Source: Clostridiales bacterium (GTDB lineage: Bacteria > Bacillota > Clostridia > Lachnospirales > Lachnospiraceae). From it: a stretch of DNA of 64,000 nt. Of this stretch, positions 17,315 to 26,759 are shown in pieces (within the stretch, counting starts at the first letter, position 1; every line of letters begins with the position of its first letter). The notes beneath the pieces were generated by a model. It did not search any database and was not told the DNA's origin. It saw only the letters and a list, made by a program, of their open reading frames with translations. Location of the stretch: NCBI GenBank assembly GCA_023663185.1, contig JAMPHY010000011.1, positions 52,139 to 116,138 on the forward strand, written 5' to 3'. The translations under genes and the position numbers were made by a program.

Positions 17315-18706
17315 ATGAATATTGTCGGCATAGCGCTGATATTTATGGTTTTGTTGATTTTGGAAATGATGTTTTATGGTTTCAACGCTGCATTGCAGAA
17401 CATCTCAAATACAGATGCGGATAACAATGAAGAAAAGACGGGGATTAAGGCGGAAAGGCTGCAATACATGATAGATAATCCCGCTAAGTATTCAAATGCG
17501 GTGCAGCTTGGAATCGTAATGATTAACATGCTGCTGGGAAGTTTTTTGTTATTCAGGTTGTATGATATCGCGAGAAATATTATCGTTAATTGGGCAAAAG
17601 ATATGGGCTGGATACATATGAAGTGGCAGATGGAATGTTTAGTGGCGCTTACGGCAGTTGTTGTCACGATATGTATGCTATACATAGTATTGACGTTTGG
17701 AGTGCTTATTCCGAGGAAGGCGGCGTCAAGATATCCGGAAGCATGGGTTAAATTCTGGATTACGCCGATATATATTTTTGTGCGCTTCGCAGCACCCTTT
17801 ACCAGCTTCATATCAATGACGGCAAGAGGCATTTTGCAGATTTTTGGCATAAAAGGACTTGACGATACGGCGGACGTAACGGAGGAGGAAATTCGTTCGC
17901 TGATAAACGCAGGGCATGAACAGGGGGTTCTGCTTGAGAGCGAAGCCGAAATGCTTACCAATATCTTTGAATATGGTGAAAAAGAAGCCAAAGACATTAT
18001 GGTGAACCGCAATAATATGATAGCGATAGACTGCAATATGACCTTGCAGGAGGCGGCGGCTTTTATTATTGACGAGCACAACAGTCGTTTTCCCGTATAT
18101 GACGGGACGATAGACCATATAGTAGGCATTTTACACCTAAAAGACGTTATGCGTATGCAGATGAATGAGAAAATGTCAGGGAAGGCGATAGGCAAGATTA
18201 AAGGTCTGCTAAGGGAGCCTTTGTTTATCACGGAAACAAGAAAAATCGACGACTTGTTAAAAACCATGCAGAATGAAAAAATTCAGATGGCGATTGTAAT
18301 CGACGAATATGGACAGACGGCGGGACTTTTGGCGTTAGAGGATATACTTGAAGAGATTGTCGGAAATATTCAGGACGAATACGATGAAGAGGAAAGCTAT
18401 ATTAAGGAAAACGGTCAAAATGAATATATCATAGACGGTATGATGCCGCTTGACGAATTAGAGGAGCAGCTCGACATAACCATCGACGACAAGCTTTTCG
18501 ACACTGTAAACGGCTTTGTGATTTCTAAGCTTGAACATATTCCGGAGGATAATGAGGAATTTGAGTTTACATATAAAGGATATCTTTTTAAAATTCTTGA
18601 AGCTAAAAATCTTATGGTACAAAGTGTGAGCGCAGCTAAAATCCCCGAAACAAAAGAAGGGGAAGAAAAAAATGAGCAGACAGTTGAAGAAACGGGAAAA
18701 AAATGA
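17315..18706 (+). CDS. CNNM/CorC-family membrane protein with CBS pair
   Basis: Residues 1-170 hold a DUF21 (CNNM) transmembrane domain with about four hydrophobic segments. This is followed by two CBS domains (about 200-325, including NSRFPVYDGTIDHIVGILHLKDV) and a C-terminal CorC_HlyC domain with EYIIDGMMPLDELEE. The family is often called hemolysin, but characterised members export Mg2+ or regulate divalent cations in response to nucleotides bound by the CBS pair. The length of 463 residues fits. It lies 18 bases after mazF with its own AAAGGGG ribosome binding site, so co-transcription with the alr-mazF group is likely. Confidence 0.9.
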   Translation: MNIVGIALIFMVLLILEMMFYGFNAALQNISNTDADNNEEKTGIKAERLQYMIDNPAKYSNAVQLGIVMINMLLGSFLLFRLYDIARNIIVNWAKDMGWIHMKWQMECLVALTAVVVTICMLYIVLTFGVLIPRKAASRYPEAWVKFWITPIYIFVRFAAPFTSFISMTARGILQIFGIKGLDDTADVTEEEIRSLINAGHEQGVLLESEAEMLTNIFEYGEKEAKDIMVNRNNMIAIDCNMTLQEAAAFIIDEHNSRFPVYDGTIDHIVGILHLKDVMRMQMNEKMSGKAIGKIKGLLREPLFITETRKIDDLLKTMQNEKIQMAIVIDEYGQTAGLLALEDILEEIVGNIQDEYDEEESYIKENGQNEYIIDGMMPLDELEEQLDITIDDKLFDTVNGFVISKLEHIPEDNEEFEFTYKGYLFKILEAKNLMVQSVSAAKIPETKEGEEKNEQTVEETGKK

Positions 18707-18761
18707 TAAGATAACATGATGAGATTAAAACACAGGCTGAGAAAGGAGCAGGATTACTGAC

Positions 18762-19490
18762 ATGTCAGGACATTCAAAATTTGCAAATATTAAACATAAG
18801 AAAGAAAAAAACGACGCGGCTAAAGGAAAGATTTTCACTATTCTTGGAAGGGAAATAGCAGTTGCGGTTAAGGACGGCGGTCCCGATCCGAATAATAATT
18901 TTAAGCTTGCGCAGATTATCGCAAAGGCAAAAGCTAACAATATGCCGAATGATACGATAGAGAGAGGTATTAAGAAGGCGGCGGGAGATAACGGAAGCGT
19001 CAATTACAAATATGTTACTTACGAGGGCTATGGACCGAACGGTATCGCCATAATCGTTGACGCATTGACGGACAATACCAACAGGACGGCGGCAAACGTA
19101 AGGAGTGCTTTTACAAAAGGACAGGGCAATGTCGGTACTCCGGGCTGTGTTTCTTTTATGTTCGACAAAAAGGGGCTTATCATAATCGATAAGGAAGAGT
19201 GCGACATGGAGGCGGACGATATTATGATGACGGCGTTAGATGCCGGTGCGGAGGACTTCTCGGAGGAAGAGGACAGCTATGAAATCTATACTGTGCCGGA
19301 AGACCTTGAGAACGTGGTGAAGGCTTTAGAAGCGGCGGATATCGCGATGGCGTCTTCGGAGGTTACTATGATTCCGCAGAACTGGGTTGAGCTTACGGAC
19401 GAGACCGCAATCAAGAACCTGCAAAGAACTTTAGACCTTCTTGAAGAGGACGACGATGTGCAGGCGGTGTATCATAATTGGGACGAGTAA
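18762..19490 (+). CDS. yebC: YebC/PmpR-family protein (TACO1-like)
   Basis: The sequence begins MSGHSKFANIKHKKEKNDAA, the family hallmark, and contains YEGYGPNGIAIIVDALTDN and NVGTPGCVSFMFDKKG. The length of 242 residues is typical. The family has been described as DNA-binding regulators, and more recently as factors that help ribosomes through proline-rich stretches; the sequence does not decide between these. GGAG precedes the ATG at a usual distance. It stands 55 bases after the CNNM gene and may share its transcript. Confidence 0.95.
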   Translation: MSGHSKFANIKHKKEKNDAAKGKIFTILGREIAVAVKDGGPDPNNNFKLAQIIAKAKANNMPNDTIERGIKKAAGDNGSVNYKYVTYEGYGPNGIAIIVDALTDNTNRTAANVRSAFTKGQGNVGTPGCVSFMFDKKGLIIIDKEECDMEADDIMMTALDAGAEDFSEEEDSYEIYTVPEDLENVVKALEAADIAMASSEVTMIPQNWVELTDETAIKNLQRTLDLLEEDDDVQAVYHNWDE

Positions 19491-19543
19491 TATTGCTATT
19501 GTGAGTTTGGACGAAAATATTGATAAAAGTGGAGGGCGTATAA

Positions 19544-20815
19544 GTGGAGAAGGAAACAATATGTATACAGTCGGGTTGGAAGCCTAAGAATGGGGAACCG
19601 AGAGTTCTGCCGATTTACCAGAGTACGACTTTTAAATATGATTCATCAGAGCAGATGGGAAGATTGTTTGACTTAGAAGAGAGCGGTTTCTTTTATACGA
19701 GGCTGCAAAATCCCACTAACGAATATGTAGCCGCTAAAATCTGCGAGCTTGAAGGCGGAGTGGCGGCAATGCTGACGTCTTCCGGACAGGCGGCGACCTA
19801 TTATGCGGTATTTAATATCTGCGAGGCGGGCGACCATGTGGTTATCTCTTCGACGGTGTATGGCGGTACATTTAATCTGCTGACCTGTACGATGAAGAAG
19901 ATGGGAATCGAATGTACTGTGGTGGATCCCGATGCGGATATAGAAGAGCTTAATAAGGCTTTTAAGGAGAACACCAAATGCGTATTTGCAGAGACTATCG
20001 CCAATCCTGCACTTGTGGTATTAGATATTGAAAAATTCGCAAAGATTGCACATAGCCATCAAGTGCCGCTTATTATAGACAACACCTTTGCTACGCCGAT
20101 TAACTGCAACCCGTTTGAATGGGGCGCAGATATAGTGACGCATTCCACAACCAAGTATATGGACGGACATGCTATGTCGGTAGGCGGCTGTATCGTGGAT
20201 TCCGGCAATTTTGACTGGACGAAGTATCCGGAGAAATTTTCGGGCTTATGTACTCCCGACGAATCCTATCACGGAATTACATATACGGAGAAATTCGGCA
20301 AAGCGGCTTATATCACTAAGGCTACCAGCCAGTTAATGAGGGATTTAGGCTCTATCCAGTCGCCGCAGAACGCTTTTCTTTTGAATGTGGGCTTAGAAAC
20401 CTTGCCGTTACGTATGGAGAGGCATTGTTATAATGCGCAAAGGATCGCAGAATATCTGGAAGCTCATGAAAAAGTGGCATGGGTGAATTATCCGGGACTT
20501 AAGAGCAATAAATACTATGAACTTGCTAGAAAATATATGCCTAAGGGCACTTGCGGCGTTATTTCCTTCGGACTTAAGGGCGGAAGAAAAGCCGCTTCCG
20601 ATATGATGGATAAGCTTAAACTTGCTGCAATCGTGACGCATGTTGCCGACGCAAGAACCTGCGTTCTGCACCCGGCGAGCCACACGCACAGACAGATGAA
20701 TGATGAGCAGTTAGCCGAGGCAGGCGTTGCGCCCGACTTGATACGTCTTTCCGTTGGTATTGAGCATGTGAATGATATAATAGCCGATTTGGAGCAGGCG
20801 CTAAAGCAAATATAA
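19544..20815 (+). CDS. metY: O-acetylhomoserine sulfhydrylase-type PLP enzyme (MetY family)
   Basis: A Cys/Met metabolism PLP enzyme of 423 residues that would make homocysteine or methionine from O-acetylhomoserine and a sulfide or thiol. The start, CIQSGWKPKNGEPRVLPIYQ, and the Tyr/Arg motif FYTRLQNPTN are typical. The PLP Lys lies in THSTTKYMDGH (about residue 205), and the C-terminus has RLSVGIEHVNDIIADL. It starts with GTG, with GGAGGG seven bases upstream. Methionine gamma-lyase is a related alternative; the length and the C-terminus favour the sulfhydrylase. No S-box or T-box leader is visible in the short 53-base gap upstream. Confidence 0.88.
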   Translation: MEKETICIQSGWKPKNGEPRVLPIYQSTTFKYDSSEQMGRLFDLEESGFFYTRLQNPTNEYVAAKICELEGGVAAMLTSSGQAATYYAVFNICEAGDHVVISSTVYGGTFNLLTCTMKKMGIECTVVDPDADIEELNKAFKENTKCVFAETIANPALVVLDIEKFAKIAHSHQVPLIIDNTFATPINCNPFEWGADIVTHSTTKYMDGHAMSVGGCIVDSGNFDWTKYPEKFSGLCTPDESYHGITYTEKFGKAAYITKATSQLMRDLGSIQSPQNAFLLNVGLETLPLRMERHCYNAQRIAEYLEAHEKVAWVNYPGLKSNKYYELARKYMPKGTCGVISFGLKGGRKAASDMMDKLKLAAIVTHVADARTCVLHPASHTHRQMNDEQLAEAGVAPDLIRLSVGIEHVNDIIADLEQALKQI

Positions 20816-20828
20816 TGGAGCAAAGTTG

Positions 20829-22391
20829 ATGACATATAAAAGGACATGGTTTAGCTGTATCCTCTGGGCGCTGTTTTGCTGCGTTACGGGAGTTATGCTT
20901 GCCGTATATACAATATTATTCTGGAAAAATGAGGTAAATACGCAGGTCGGATACAATACGATTGTCTTTGGCGTGTTAGTATTTTTACTTCTGATATGCA
21001 GCTATCTTTTTCTTAATAAAGCGGTTGCCGTCTGGCTTAGAAAAATTGAAATGAGCAGAAAAGCCGCGTTAATATCGGAGCTTGCGTTAGTTTTGTGTAT
21101 ATGTATCGCCGCGCTTATCTACCGCATATATCTGTATACGCAGTATGCGGGGACTTCTGTCGAAATGACAAAATACTTTATTATGGCGTCTACAGGCGGT
21201 TTATCTGTAGGAAATCAGATATTGCATGGGGCTTCAAGCCTTTATACAACGCTTCTGCATATCGTATTGTTATTTGGCGGAAAGAATCTGGAGACGGCGG
21301 TGGGCTTACAGATTGCCATACAGATATTGACGCTTATTCTTGCATATTTTACAGTTAGAAAATTAGCAGGGAAAATTGCCGCCTGCATTGCGTTGCTTAT
21401 TCCGGCGTTTTCTTCCATATATGTAAACCGTATTTTTGACATCACGCCGGAATGTACGGTTTTGGCGTTATACCTTATAGGTATGCTGATAGTGGGAAGC
21501 TTCGTGAAGGCATACGGCAATGGGAGGCTTGGTACAGCTTTATCGGTGTGCTTTGCTGTTCTTGCGGGAATAGTTGTAGGAGTGCTTACATACTTCGACG
21601 CGGTTGCGCTGACGCTGCTTATTTTCCTGCCCGCTTTGTTTATGGCGATTCCGGCGGCACATGGTAGGAATGACGGCGTGGAAATTGAAGTAGATGAACC
21701 GGAGCAAAGCGCAGGATTTTCAGCACTAATAATCGTAATCGTGCTTGCGGCGGCGTTGGTTACTGTGGCAGGAATATTTGCCGTTGACGCCTATGTAAGC
21801 AAGAAAGCATATATAAACGTGGCAAATGCGTGGTATAATCTCTATATGAGCCATTTGCCGATTGATTATGTTTTCCAGCAGGCAGGATATTATATTATAG
21901 AATGTTATATTCAGGTATTTTTGGCGGCGTTTTTGATTTTATCATTTTGGAACAGCCACAAGAGCCAGAATGCGTCGCCGTGGATAATACTTATGCTTTT
22001 GATGGCGCCAAGCCCGTTATCTAAGGTAGGCGCGCTGTCATATCAGGTATTTTCAATATTTATTTGGAGCGTACTCGCAGGCTTAGGAGTACAGCAGAGC
22101 TGCATAGTAGTTACAAAAGCAGAGCCAGTGAAGAGTAATGAAACGGACGAGCGAGAAGATACAAAGGAAATAACAGGTGTTGTGGCAACCGAAACTAAGA
22201 GCGCAGAACCCGTCGCAGCAAGCGAGACTAAGACAGCAGAACCCATGGTTTCCAAGCCGCGCTATATCGAGAATCCGCTGCCTCTGCCTAAAAAGCATGA
22301 GAAACGGGAAATGGATTTTCAGTATGAAGTGCCGCCTGATAAAATGAAGTTTGATATTGATATCAAGCCCGGAGATGATTTTGATATTTGA
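20829..22391 (+). CDS. Polytopic membrane protein, possibly GT-C-like
   Basis: About twelve hydrophobic segments run from residue 10 to about 425, followed by a charged cytoplasmic tail of about 95 residues with repeated Ala/Glu/Thr/Lys stretches (TKSAEPVAASETKTAEP). The arrangement of helices recalls GT-C glycosyltransferases of the ArnT/PMT type, but I cannot place the acidic catalytic motif in the first loop, so this is only a suggestion. ATG 20829 is preferred over a TTG three bases earlier; GGAG lies eight bases upstream. It follows metY by 13 bases and is closed by a strong terminator. Confidence 0.82.
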   Translation: MTYKRTWFSCILWALFCCVTGVMLAVYTILFWKNEVNTQVGYNTIVFGVLVFLLLICSYLFLNKAVAVWLRKIEMSRKAALISELALVLCICIAALIYRIYLYTQYAGTSVEMTKYFIMASTGGLSVGNQILHGASSLYTTLLHIVLLFGGKNLETAVGLQIAIQILTLILAYFTVRKLAGKIAACIALLIPAFSSIYVNRIFDITPECTVLALYLIGMLIVGSFVKAYGNGRLGTALSVCFAVLAGIVVGVLTYFDAVALTLLIFLPALFMAIPAAHGRNDGVEIEVDEPEQSAGFSALIIVIVLAAALVTVAGIFAVDAYVSKKAYINVANAWYNLYMSHLPIDYVFQQAGYYIIECYIQVFLAAFLILSFWNSHKSQNASPWIILMLLMAPSPLSKVGALSYQVFSIFIWSVLAGLGVQQSCIVVTKAEPVKSNETDEREDTKEITGVVATETKSAEPVAASETKTAEPMVSKPRYIENPLPLPKKHEKREMDFQYEVPPDKMKFDIDIKPGDDFDI

Positions 22392-22419
22392 TGTGAGGGC
22401 AACATTATTCAGTAAAATC

Positions 22420-22454
22420 AAGGCTTTCGGGGATTTTTCCGAAAGTCTTTTTCT
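22420..22454 (+). terminator. Intrinsic terminator after the polytopic membrane protein
   Basis: GGCTTTCGG pairs with CCGAAAGTC (one G-U) around an 8-base loop and is followed by TTTTT. It marks the left border of the restriction-modification island. Confidence 0.88.
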
Positions 22455-22491
22455 CGATTGTTTTTTATATGGCGCTAGTGCCATGCAAGGA

Positions 22492-22692
22492 ATGGATATT
22501 AGAAAAAATAATAAGTCAAAGTATTGCTTGACTTGGTGGGGGCAAGATGATATCTTTAATATAAGAACATAAGTTCTTTTATTAGTAAGAAGATTGATAT
22601 CAAGTAAACAACTTTTGGCTTCTAAGATAGGTAAGTCATGGCGAATTAAAAAGAGTGATATAGATGATTATTTATATAGGAACAAGAAATAA
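22492..22692 (+). pseudogene. Excisionase/MerR-like HTH gene interrupted by an in-frame stop
   Basis: In one frame, ATG 22492 gives 26 codons, a TAA at 22570-22572, then 39 more sense codons to a TAA at 22690. The second part, LLASKIGKSWRIKKSDIDDYL, is the wing and C-terminus of the excisionase-type helix-turn-helix domain found in many small DNA-binding proteins. The first part looks like a worn N-terminal helix. The gene ends 15 bases before the methyltransferase gene and was probably its companion or regulator. A downstream re-start (TTG 22594) would lack half the domain, so I call it a pseudogene. Confidence 0.65.
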
Positions 22693-22707
22693 GCGGAGGA
22701 AAATATA

Positions 22708-24573
22708 ATGGCAGTTGAACAGTATACTGAAAGTTTAACTTTAAAAGAAATGAAATGTACAATTGGTGAAAATCATTTCGGCTATGTTTTTCCTCAAGGA
22801 GATGTTTCAAGTATAGATAAAATTGAGAAACTTCTTAAAAAAGCTGGCGGAAAGCCTAAAGAATGTGAATTAGATGATTACACTCAGGGAGGAAATGGAA
22901 AAGCGAAACCAGAGTATGTGATTACGTTTAACGATGACATACACACTATAATTGTGGTTGAGTGTAAAAATACAGCGAAGAAACATTGTAGTGCGGATTT
23001 GAATAAACCCAGTGGATTTGTTGTGGATGGAGTTTTGTATTATGCAAAATTTTTGAAACAGGAGTATAATGTTATTGCAATTGCAGTAAGCGGCACAAAT
23101 GTGGATAATATGAAAGTGGATACATATTATTGGCAGCAAGGACAGGAGCAGTATTCATATTTAAAAAAAGCAAAAGATATTATTTTGGAACCCAAGAATT
23201 ACATTGAATTGATAAAGGGTAACAAACTTAAAAAAGCGTACTCATTAGATGAAATCAGAAATACGGCTATCGATATGCATAATTCGCTAAGGGAAATAAA
23301 GGTCACAGAAGCACATAAACCTATTTTTATTGCAGGAATACTAATTGCATTGAATGATGAGGACTTTTCAAAAAGTTATTCAATGTTAAGTTCTTATAAG
23401 CTGGTGATGCAGAACATTCAAAATGCGATTGAAAATGTGCTTAAAGAGAATGACATAAAAAACAATAGAGTAAATTATATTAAGCAGGTGTTCAATACAC
23501 TTCAAGACAATACAAAGTTTGCGGAAATACCATTAGGTCATTCTAAATCTATTACATGGTATATAGAGCAATTAGAAATGAAAATTAAACCTATGATGGA
23601 TTATGCAGATAGTACAGTAGATGCACTAGGAGTATTTTACCATGAGTTTATTAAATATTCTGGTGGTGATGGAAGTGGATTAGGAATTGTTTTGACTCCG
23701 CAGCATTTAACAGAATTTATGTGTGATTTAGCCGGAGTTAATAAAAACAGTCGTGTCGTTGATATATGTTGCGGTTCGGGCTCTTTTTTAGTAACAGCAA
23801 TGAGTAAAATGTTTAAAGAGGCTAATCCTGAAGAGGTGGAAAATATTCGTAAAAATGGATTATACGGAGTGGAATTTGATGATGGACTTTATACATTAGC
23901 TGTTGCGAATATGATTATTCGGAAAGATGGAAAATCCAATATTTATAAAGGGGACTGTTTTAATGCTGATATAACAAAAGAGTTGAAAGAAAAAAACATA
24001 AATATTGGTTTGATAAACCCACCATACTCGCAAAAGGACGTAACTGAATTAGAATTTGTGGAACACTTATTGGAAGTACTTACTGTTGGTGGCACGGGTG
24101 TGGTTGTAGTTCCTATGAGTTGTGCAATCGGTACGAAGTTTAAAGATGTTAGAGAACGTTTGATGAAAAAAAATACACTGAAAGCTGTATTTTCTATGCC
24201 GGATGATATTTTTTATCCAACGGGTACGAATGTATGCGTTATGGTATGGGAAGCGCATACTCCGCATGACTCGCAGCAGGAAACTTTCTTTGGGTATTGT
24301 AAAGACGATGGGTTTGTAAAGCGTAAAAAGTTAGGAAGGATTGATGCTTTAGGAAAGTGGGAAGAAATTGAAAAAGAATGGCTGAAATTATATAGAAATA
24401 GAGATATTATTGATGGATTATCAGCTAGGCATAGCGTAGGGTATGAAGATGAGTGGTTATGTGAAGCATATATGCAGACAGATTATACAAAATTGACACA
24501 AGATGATTTTCAAGCGACTATAAATGACTATCTTGCATATTTGGTAAAGAATGGTGATGTTTATGAGAACTAA
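22708..24573 (+). CDS. BcgI-like restriction-modification subunit: nuclease domain fused to N6-adenine methyltransferase
   Basis: The 621-residue protein has two parts. Residues 55-130 form a PD-(D/E)xK-like nuclease domain: a Pro-Glu pair (PEYVITF, about 68) followed by VVECKN (about 84), as in the N-terminus of type I R subunits and of BcgIA. Residues 300-560 are an HsdM-type N6-adenine methyltransferase with the SAM motif VVDICCGSGSFLV (about 350) and the catalytic NPPY (about 436). Together with the specificity subunit encoded next, the layout matches the BcgI type IIB family, where a heteromer cuts on both sides of a bipartite site. No separate HsdR helicase gene is present. The ribosome binding site is GGAGG and the region is visibly more A+T-rich than its flanks. 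Cutting activity is inferred. Confidence 0.88.
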   Translation: MAVEQYTESLTLKEMKCTIGENHFGYVFPQGDVSSIDKIEKLLKKAGGKPKECELDDYTQGGNGKAKPEYVITFNDDIHTIIVVECKNTAKKHCSADLNKPSGFVVDGVLYYAKFLKQEYNVIAIAVSGTNVDNMKVDTYYWQQGQEQYSYLKKAKDIILEPKNYIELIKGNKLKKAYSLDEIRNTAIDMHNSLREIKVTEAHKPIFIAGILIALNDEDFSKSYSMLSSYKLVMQNIQNAIENVLKENDIKNNRVNYIKQVFNTLQDNTKFAEIPLGHSKSITWYIEQLEMKIKPMMDYADSTVDALGVFYHEFIKYSGGDGSGLGIVLTPQHLTEFMCDLAGVNKNSRVVDICCGSGSFLVTAMSKMFKEANPEEVENIRKNGLYGVEFDDGLYTLAVANMIIRKDGKSNIYKGDCFNADITKELKEKNINIGLINPPYSQKDVTELEFVEHLLEVLTVGGTGVVVVPMSCAIGTKFKDVRERLMKKNTLKAVFSMPDDIFYPTGTNVCVMVWEAHTPHDSQQETFFGYCKDDGFVKRKKLGRIDALGKWEEIEKEWLKLYRNRDIIDGLSARHSVGYEDEWLCEAYMQTDYTKLTQDDFQATINDYLAYLVKNGDVYEN

Positions 24574-25546
24574 ATTATTTTTGTTAAATGATATTGTAGA
24601 TATAACTTATGGAAATAAGTTTGATTTGCAAAATATGACTTTTAATGCTCCCTCAATAAACTTTATTTCAAGAACCGCTTTAAATAATGGTGTATCTGCT
24701 AAAGTTGACAGAGTATGCGAAACAGAACCATATCCTGAAGGTTGTCTAACAATTGCGCTGGGTGGTAGCATAGGGGCAACGTTTTATCAGAACGCACCAT
24801 TTTATACGGCTCAAAACATTGCGGTTATTCAGTTTAAAGAGGATATTCCGTTTTTATCAAAATTGTATTTATGTCAAATAATAAAATTTGAAGTGAAAAA
24901 TAAATTCAGAGCATTTGGTAGAGAGTTAAATTGTCATATAAAAGCAGATTTTAGTGTTCAGTTGCCAATAGACGAGAATAGCTGCCCAGATTGGCAGTTT
25001 ATGGAAACTTATATAAAATCTTTAAAATATAAACCTATTACAACAAAAATAAAAAATTCTAATCACATAGTCAATACAAAAACTTGGAAAAGTTATTCAT
25101 TAGATTATTTGTTTGATTTTGTCAAGGGAAAGAGATTAACAAAAGCCGATATGCTTCCGGGAAATGTCAATTTTTTGGGTGCAATCAGTGAAAATAATGG
25201 TGTTAGGGAAAAAATTGAGACAGACTATTTCTGGAGACCAAATTGTATAACTGTTAATTACAACGGAAGCGTAGGCGAAGCTTTTTATCAAAAGGAGCCA
25301 TTTTGGGCATCAGATGACGTTAATGTGTTGTATGCAAAAGGTTTTTGGAGCTTAAATCAATATATAGCGATGTTTATCATAACAGTAATAAAAGCAAATA
25401 AATATCGTTTTGGCTATGGCAGAAAGTGGACTTTGGAAAAGATGAAGGATACCATAATAAAATTACCAAGTAAGAAAGATGGAATGCCAGATTTTGAATA
25501 TATGGAAAGGTATATAAAGGCATTACCTTATAGTGAAAGAATATAA
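24563..25546 (+). CDS. Specificity subunit (HsdS/BcgIB-like) with two target recognition domains
   Basis: Two similar halves are visible: residues 1-150, starting KLFLLNDIVDITYG, and residues 170-325, starting SYSLDYLFDFVKG. Each half has the same landmarks: a start motif, an 'NNGV' turn, a GSIGATFYQ or GSVGEAFYQ strand, and an aromatic PF.A segment. Each half would read one part of a split DNA target. The length of 327 residues is short for type I HsdS but normal for BcgIB. It overlaps the end of the methyltransferase gene (candidate ATGs at 24551, 24557 and 24563), so the two subunits are translationally coupled. No repeats typical of phase-variable specificity genes and no second S gene are seen. 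Confidence 0.85.
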   Translation: MRTKLFLLNDIVDITYGNKFDLQNMTFNAPSINFISRTALNNGVSAKVDRVCETEPYPEGCLTIALGGSIGATFYQNAPFYTAQNIAVIQFKEDIPFLSKLYLCQIIKFEVKNKFRAFGRELNCHIKADFSVQLPIDENSCPDWQFMETYIKSLKYKPITTKIKNSNHIVNTKTWKSYSLDYLFDFVKGKRLTKADMLPGNVNFLGAISENNGVREKIETDYFWRPNCITVNYNGSVGEAFYQKEPFWASDDVNVLYAKGFWSLNQYIAMFIITVIKANKYRFGYGRKWTLEKMKDTIIKLPSKKDGMPDFEYMERYIKALPYSERI

Positions 25547-25617
25547 TTTTGGTGATAAAAAGCGGATAATTATAGAGATAGAAACTATCATAGATTTTGC
25601 AAACGGAGGAAATTTAT

Positions 25618-26685
25618 ATGAAGCAGGATAAGTATGTAGCATATGTTTCAAGTTATACCATAGGGGACAAAGACCAATACGGCATTAGGATATATGACGT
25701 TGATATGAAAAACGGGCGTATGACGGAAAAAAGCCATATAAAAATTACTAATTCTTCCTATATTACGATTTCCCATAACCAGAAATATCTGTATTCTATT
25801 ACCGATTTTGGCGTGGAAGCCTATAAAATCTCACCGACAGGGGAACTTGAGGTTATCAATAACGGAAGTATCAATGGAATGCGTGGTTGTTATCTTTCTA
25901 CGGATTATGACGATAAGTTCTTATTTGTAGGCGGATATCATGACGGCAAGATTACCGTTTTGAGATTAGAGGATAACGGCGCAGTCGGGGAAATCACCGA
26001 CGAAATATATCATAAAGGCTTAGGCAGTATTGCCGAGCGCAATTTCAGACCGCATATTAACTGTGTGAAAATGACGAGGGATAATAAATTCTTATGCGCG
26101 GCGGATTTGGGTATGGATCATGTAAACGTATACCGTTTCAACCATACCACAGGAAAGCTTAGCCAGATAGATATGATTAGAAGCGAGCAGGAGTCGGCTC
26201 CGAGGCATATGAAGTTTTCGCAGGACGGAAAGTTCTTATATATCGTGCATGAGCTTAAGAATTATATTACCGTGTATACTTACAGAGAGTCGAAGGACAC
26301 TCCCGAATTTGAAAAGATACAGACTATTTCCACGCTGAACGACTATCATGCGGGCGGTTCGGCGGCAAGCGCCTTAAATATTTCCAATGATTTTAATTAT
26401 ATGGTAAGCTCGAATGCAGGAGATAACAGCGCAGTAGTATATAAGATAGATAAGGAATCCGGTTTGCTTGATAAGCTTTTGTGTTTGCCAATAAGCGGCG
26501 ACTACCCTAAGGACGCGGTGCTTTTCCCTGACAACAGACATCTGGTATCGCTCAATCATGAGAGTAACAGTATGACGTTCTTTAACGTAGATTTGGAGAA
26601 AGGTCTGCTTGTCATGAACGGCAAGGAATTGAAGGTGCCGCAGCCTAACTGCATTATTTTCCATAAGTGTCAGGGCGGAAAATAA
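25618..26685 (+). CDS. Lactonase-family beta-propeller protein (6-phosphogluconolactonase-like)
   Basis: The 355-residue sequence carries the repeated propeller-blade pattern and the motifs RPHINCVKMTRDNKFLCAADLGMDHV and PRHMKFSQDGKFLYIVHE that define the YbhE/Pgl lactonase family. In Escherichia coli this family hydrolyses 6-phosphogluconolactone in the pentose phosphate pathway; other members act on other lactones, so the substrate is open. ATG 25618 has GGAGG eight bases upstream; a TTG at 25597 is rejected. It is followed by a terminator-like hairpin and then spoIVA. Confidence 0.87.
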   Translation: MKQDKYVAYVSSYTIGDKDQYGIRIYDVDMKNGRMTEKSHIKITNSSYITISHNQKYLYSITDFGVEAYKISPTGELEVINNGSINGMRGCYLSTDYDDKFLFVGGYHDGKITVLRLEDNGAVGEITDEIYHKGLGSIAERNFRPHINCVKMTRDNKFLCAADLGMDHVNVYRFNHTTGKLSQIDMIRSEQESAPRHMKFSQDGKFLYIVHELKNYITVYTYRESKDTPEFEKIQTISTLNDYHAGGSAASALNISNDFNYMVSSNAGDNSAVVYKIDKESGLLDKLLCLPISGDYPKDAVLFPDNRHLVSLNHESNSMTFFNVDLEKGLLVMNGKELKVPQPNCIIFHKCQGGK

Positions 26686-26714
26686 ACAGCTTAGAAATAT
26701 AAAGTCATAAAAAC

Positions 26715-26757
26715 AACCCCTTCAACATACATTTTACTAAGTATGGAAGGGGTTTTT
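26715..26757 (+). terminator. Terminator hairpin carrying the spoIVA ribosome binding site
   Basis: AACCCCTTC (26715-26723) and CATAC (26726-26730) pair with GTATG (26741-26745) and GAAGGGGTT (26746-26754), leaving a 2-base bulge and a T-run. GAAGGGG is also the only ribosome binding site for ATG 26760. Confidence 0.75.
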
Positions 26758-26759
26758 GT

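Noticed and set aside
17374-18267. Long open frame on the - strand (297 codons) inside the CNNM/CBS gene
   Set aside because: It is antisense to a well-conserved protein and shows no domain or start signal of its own.
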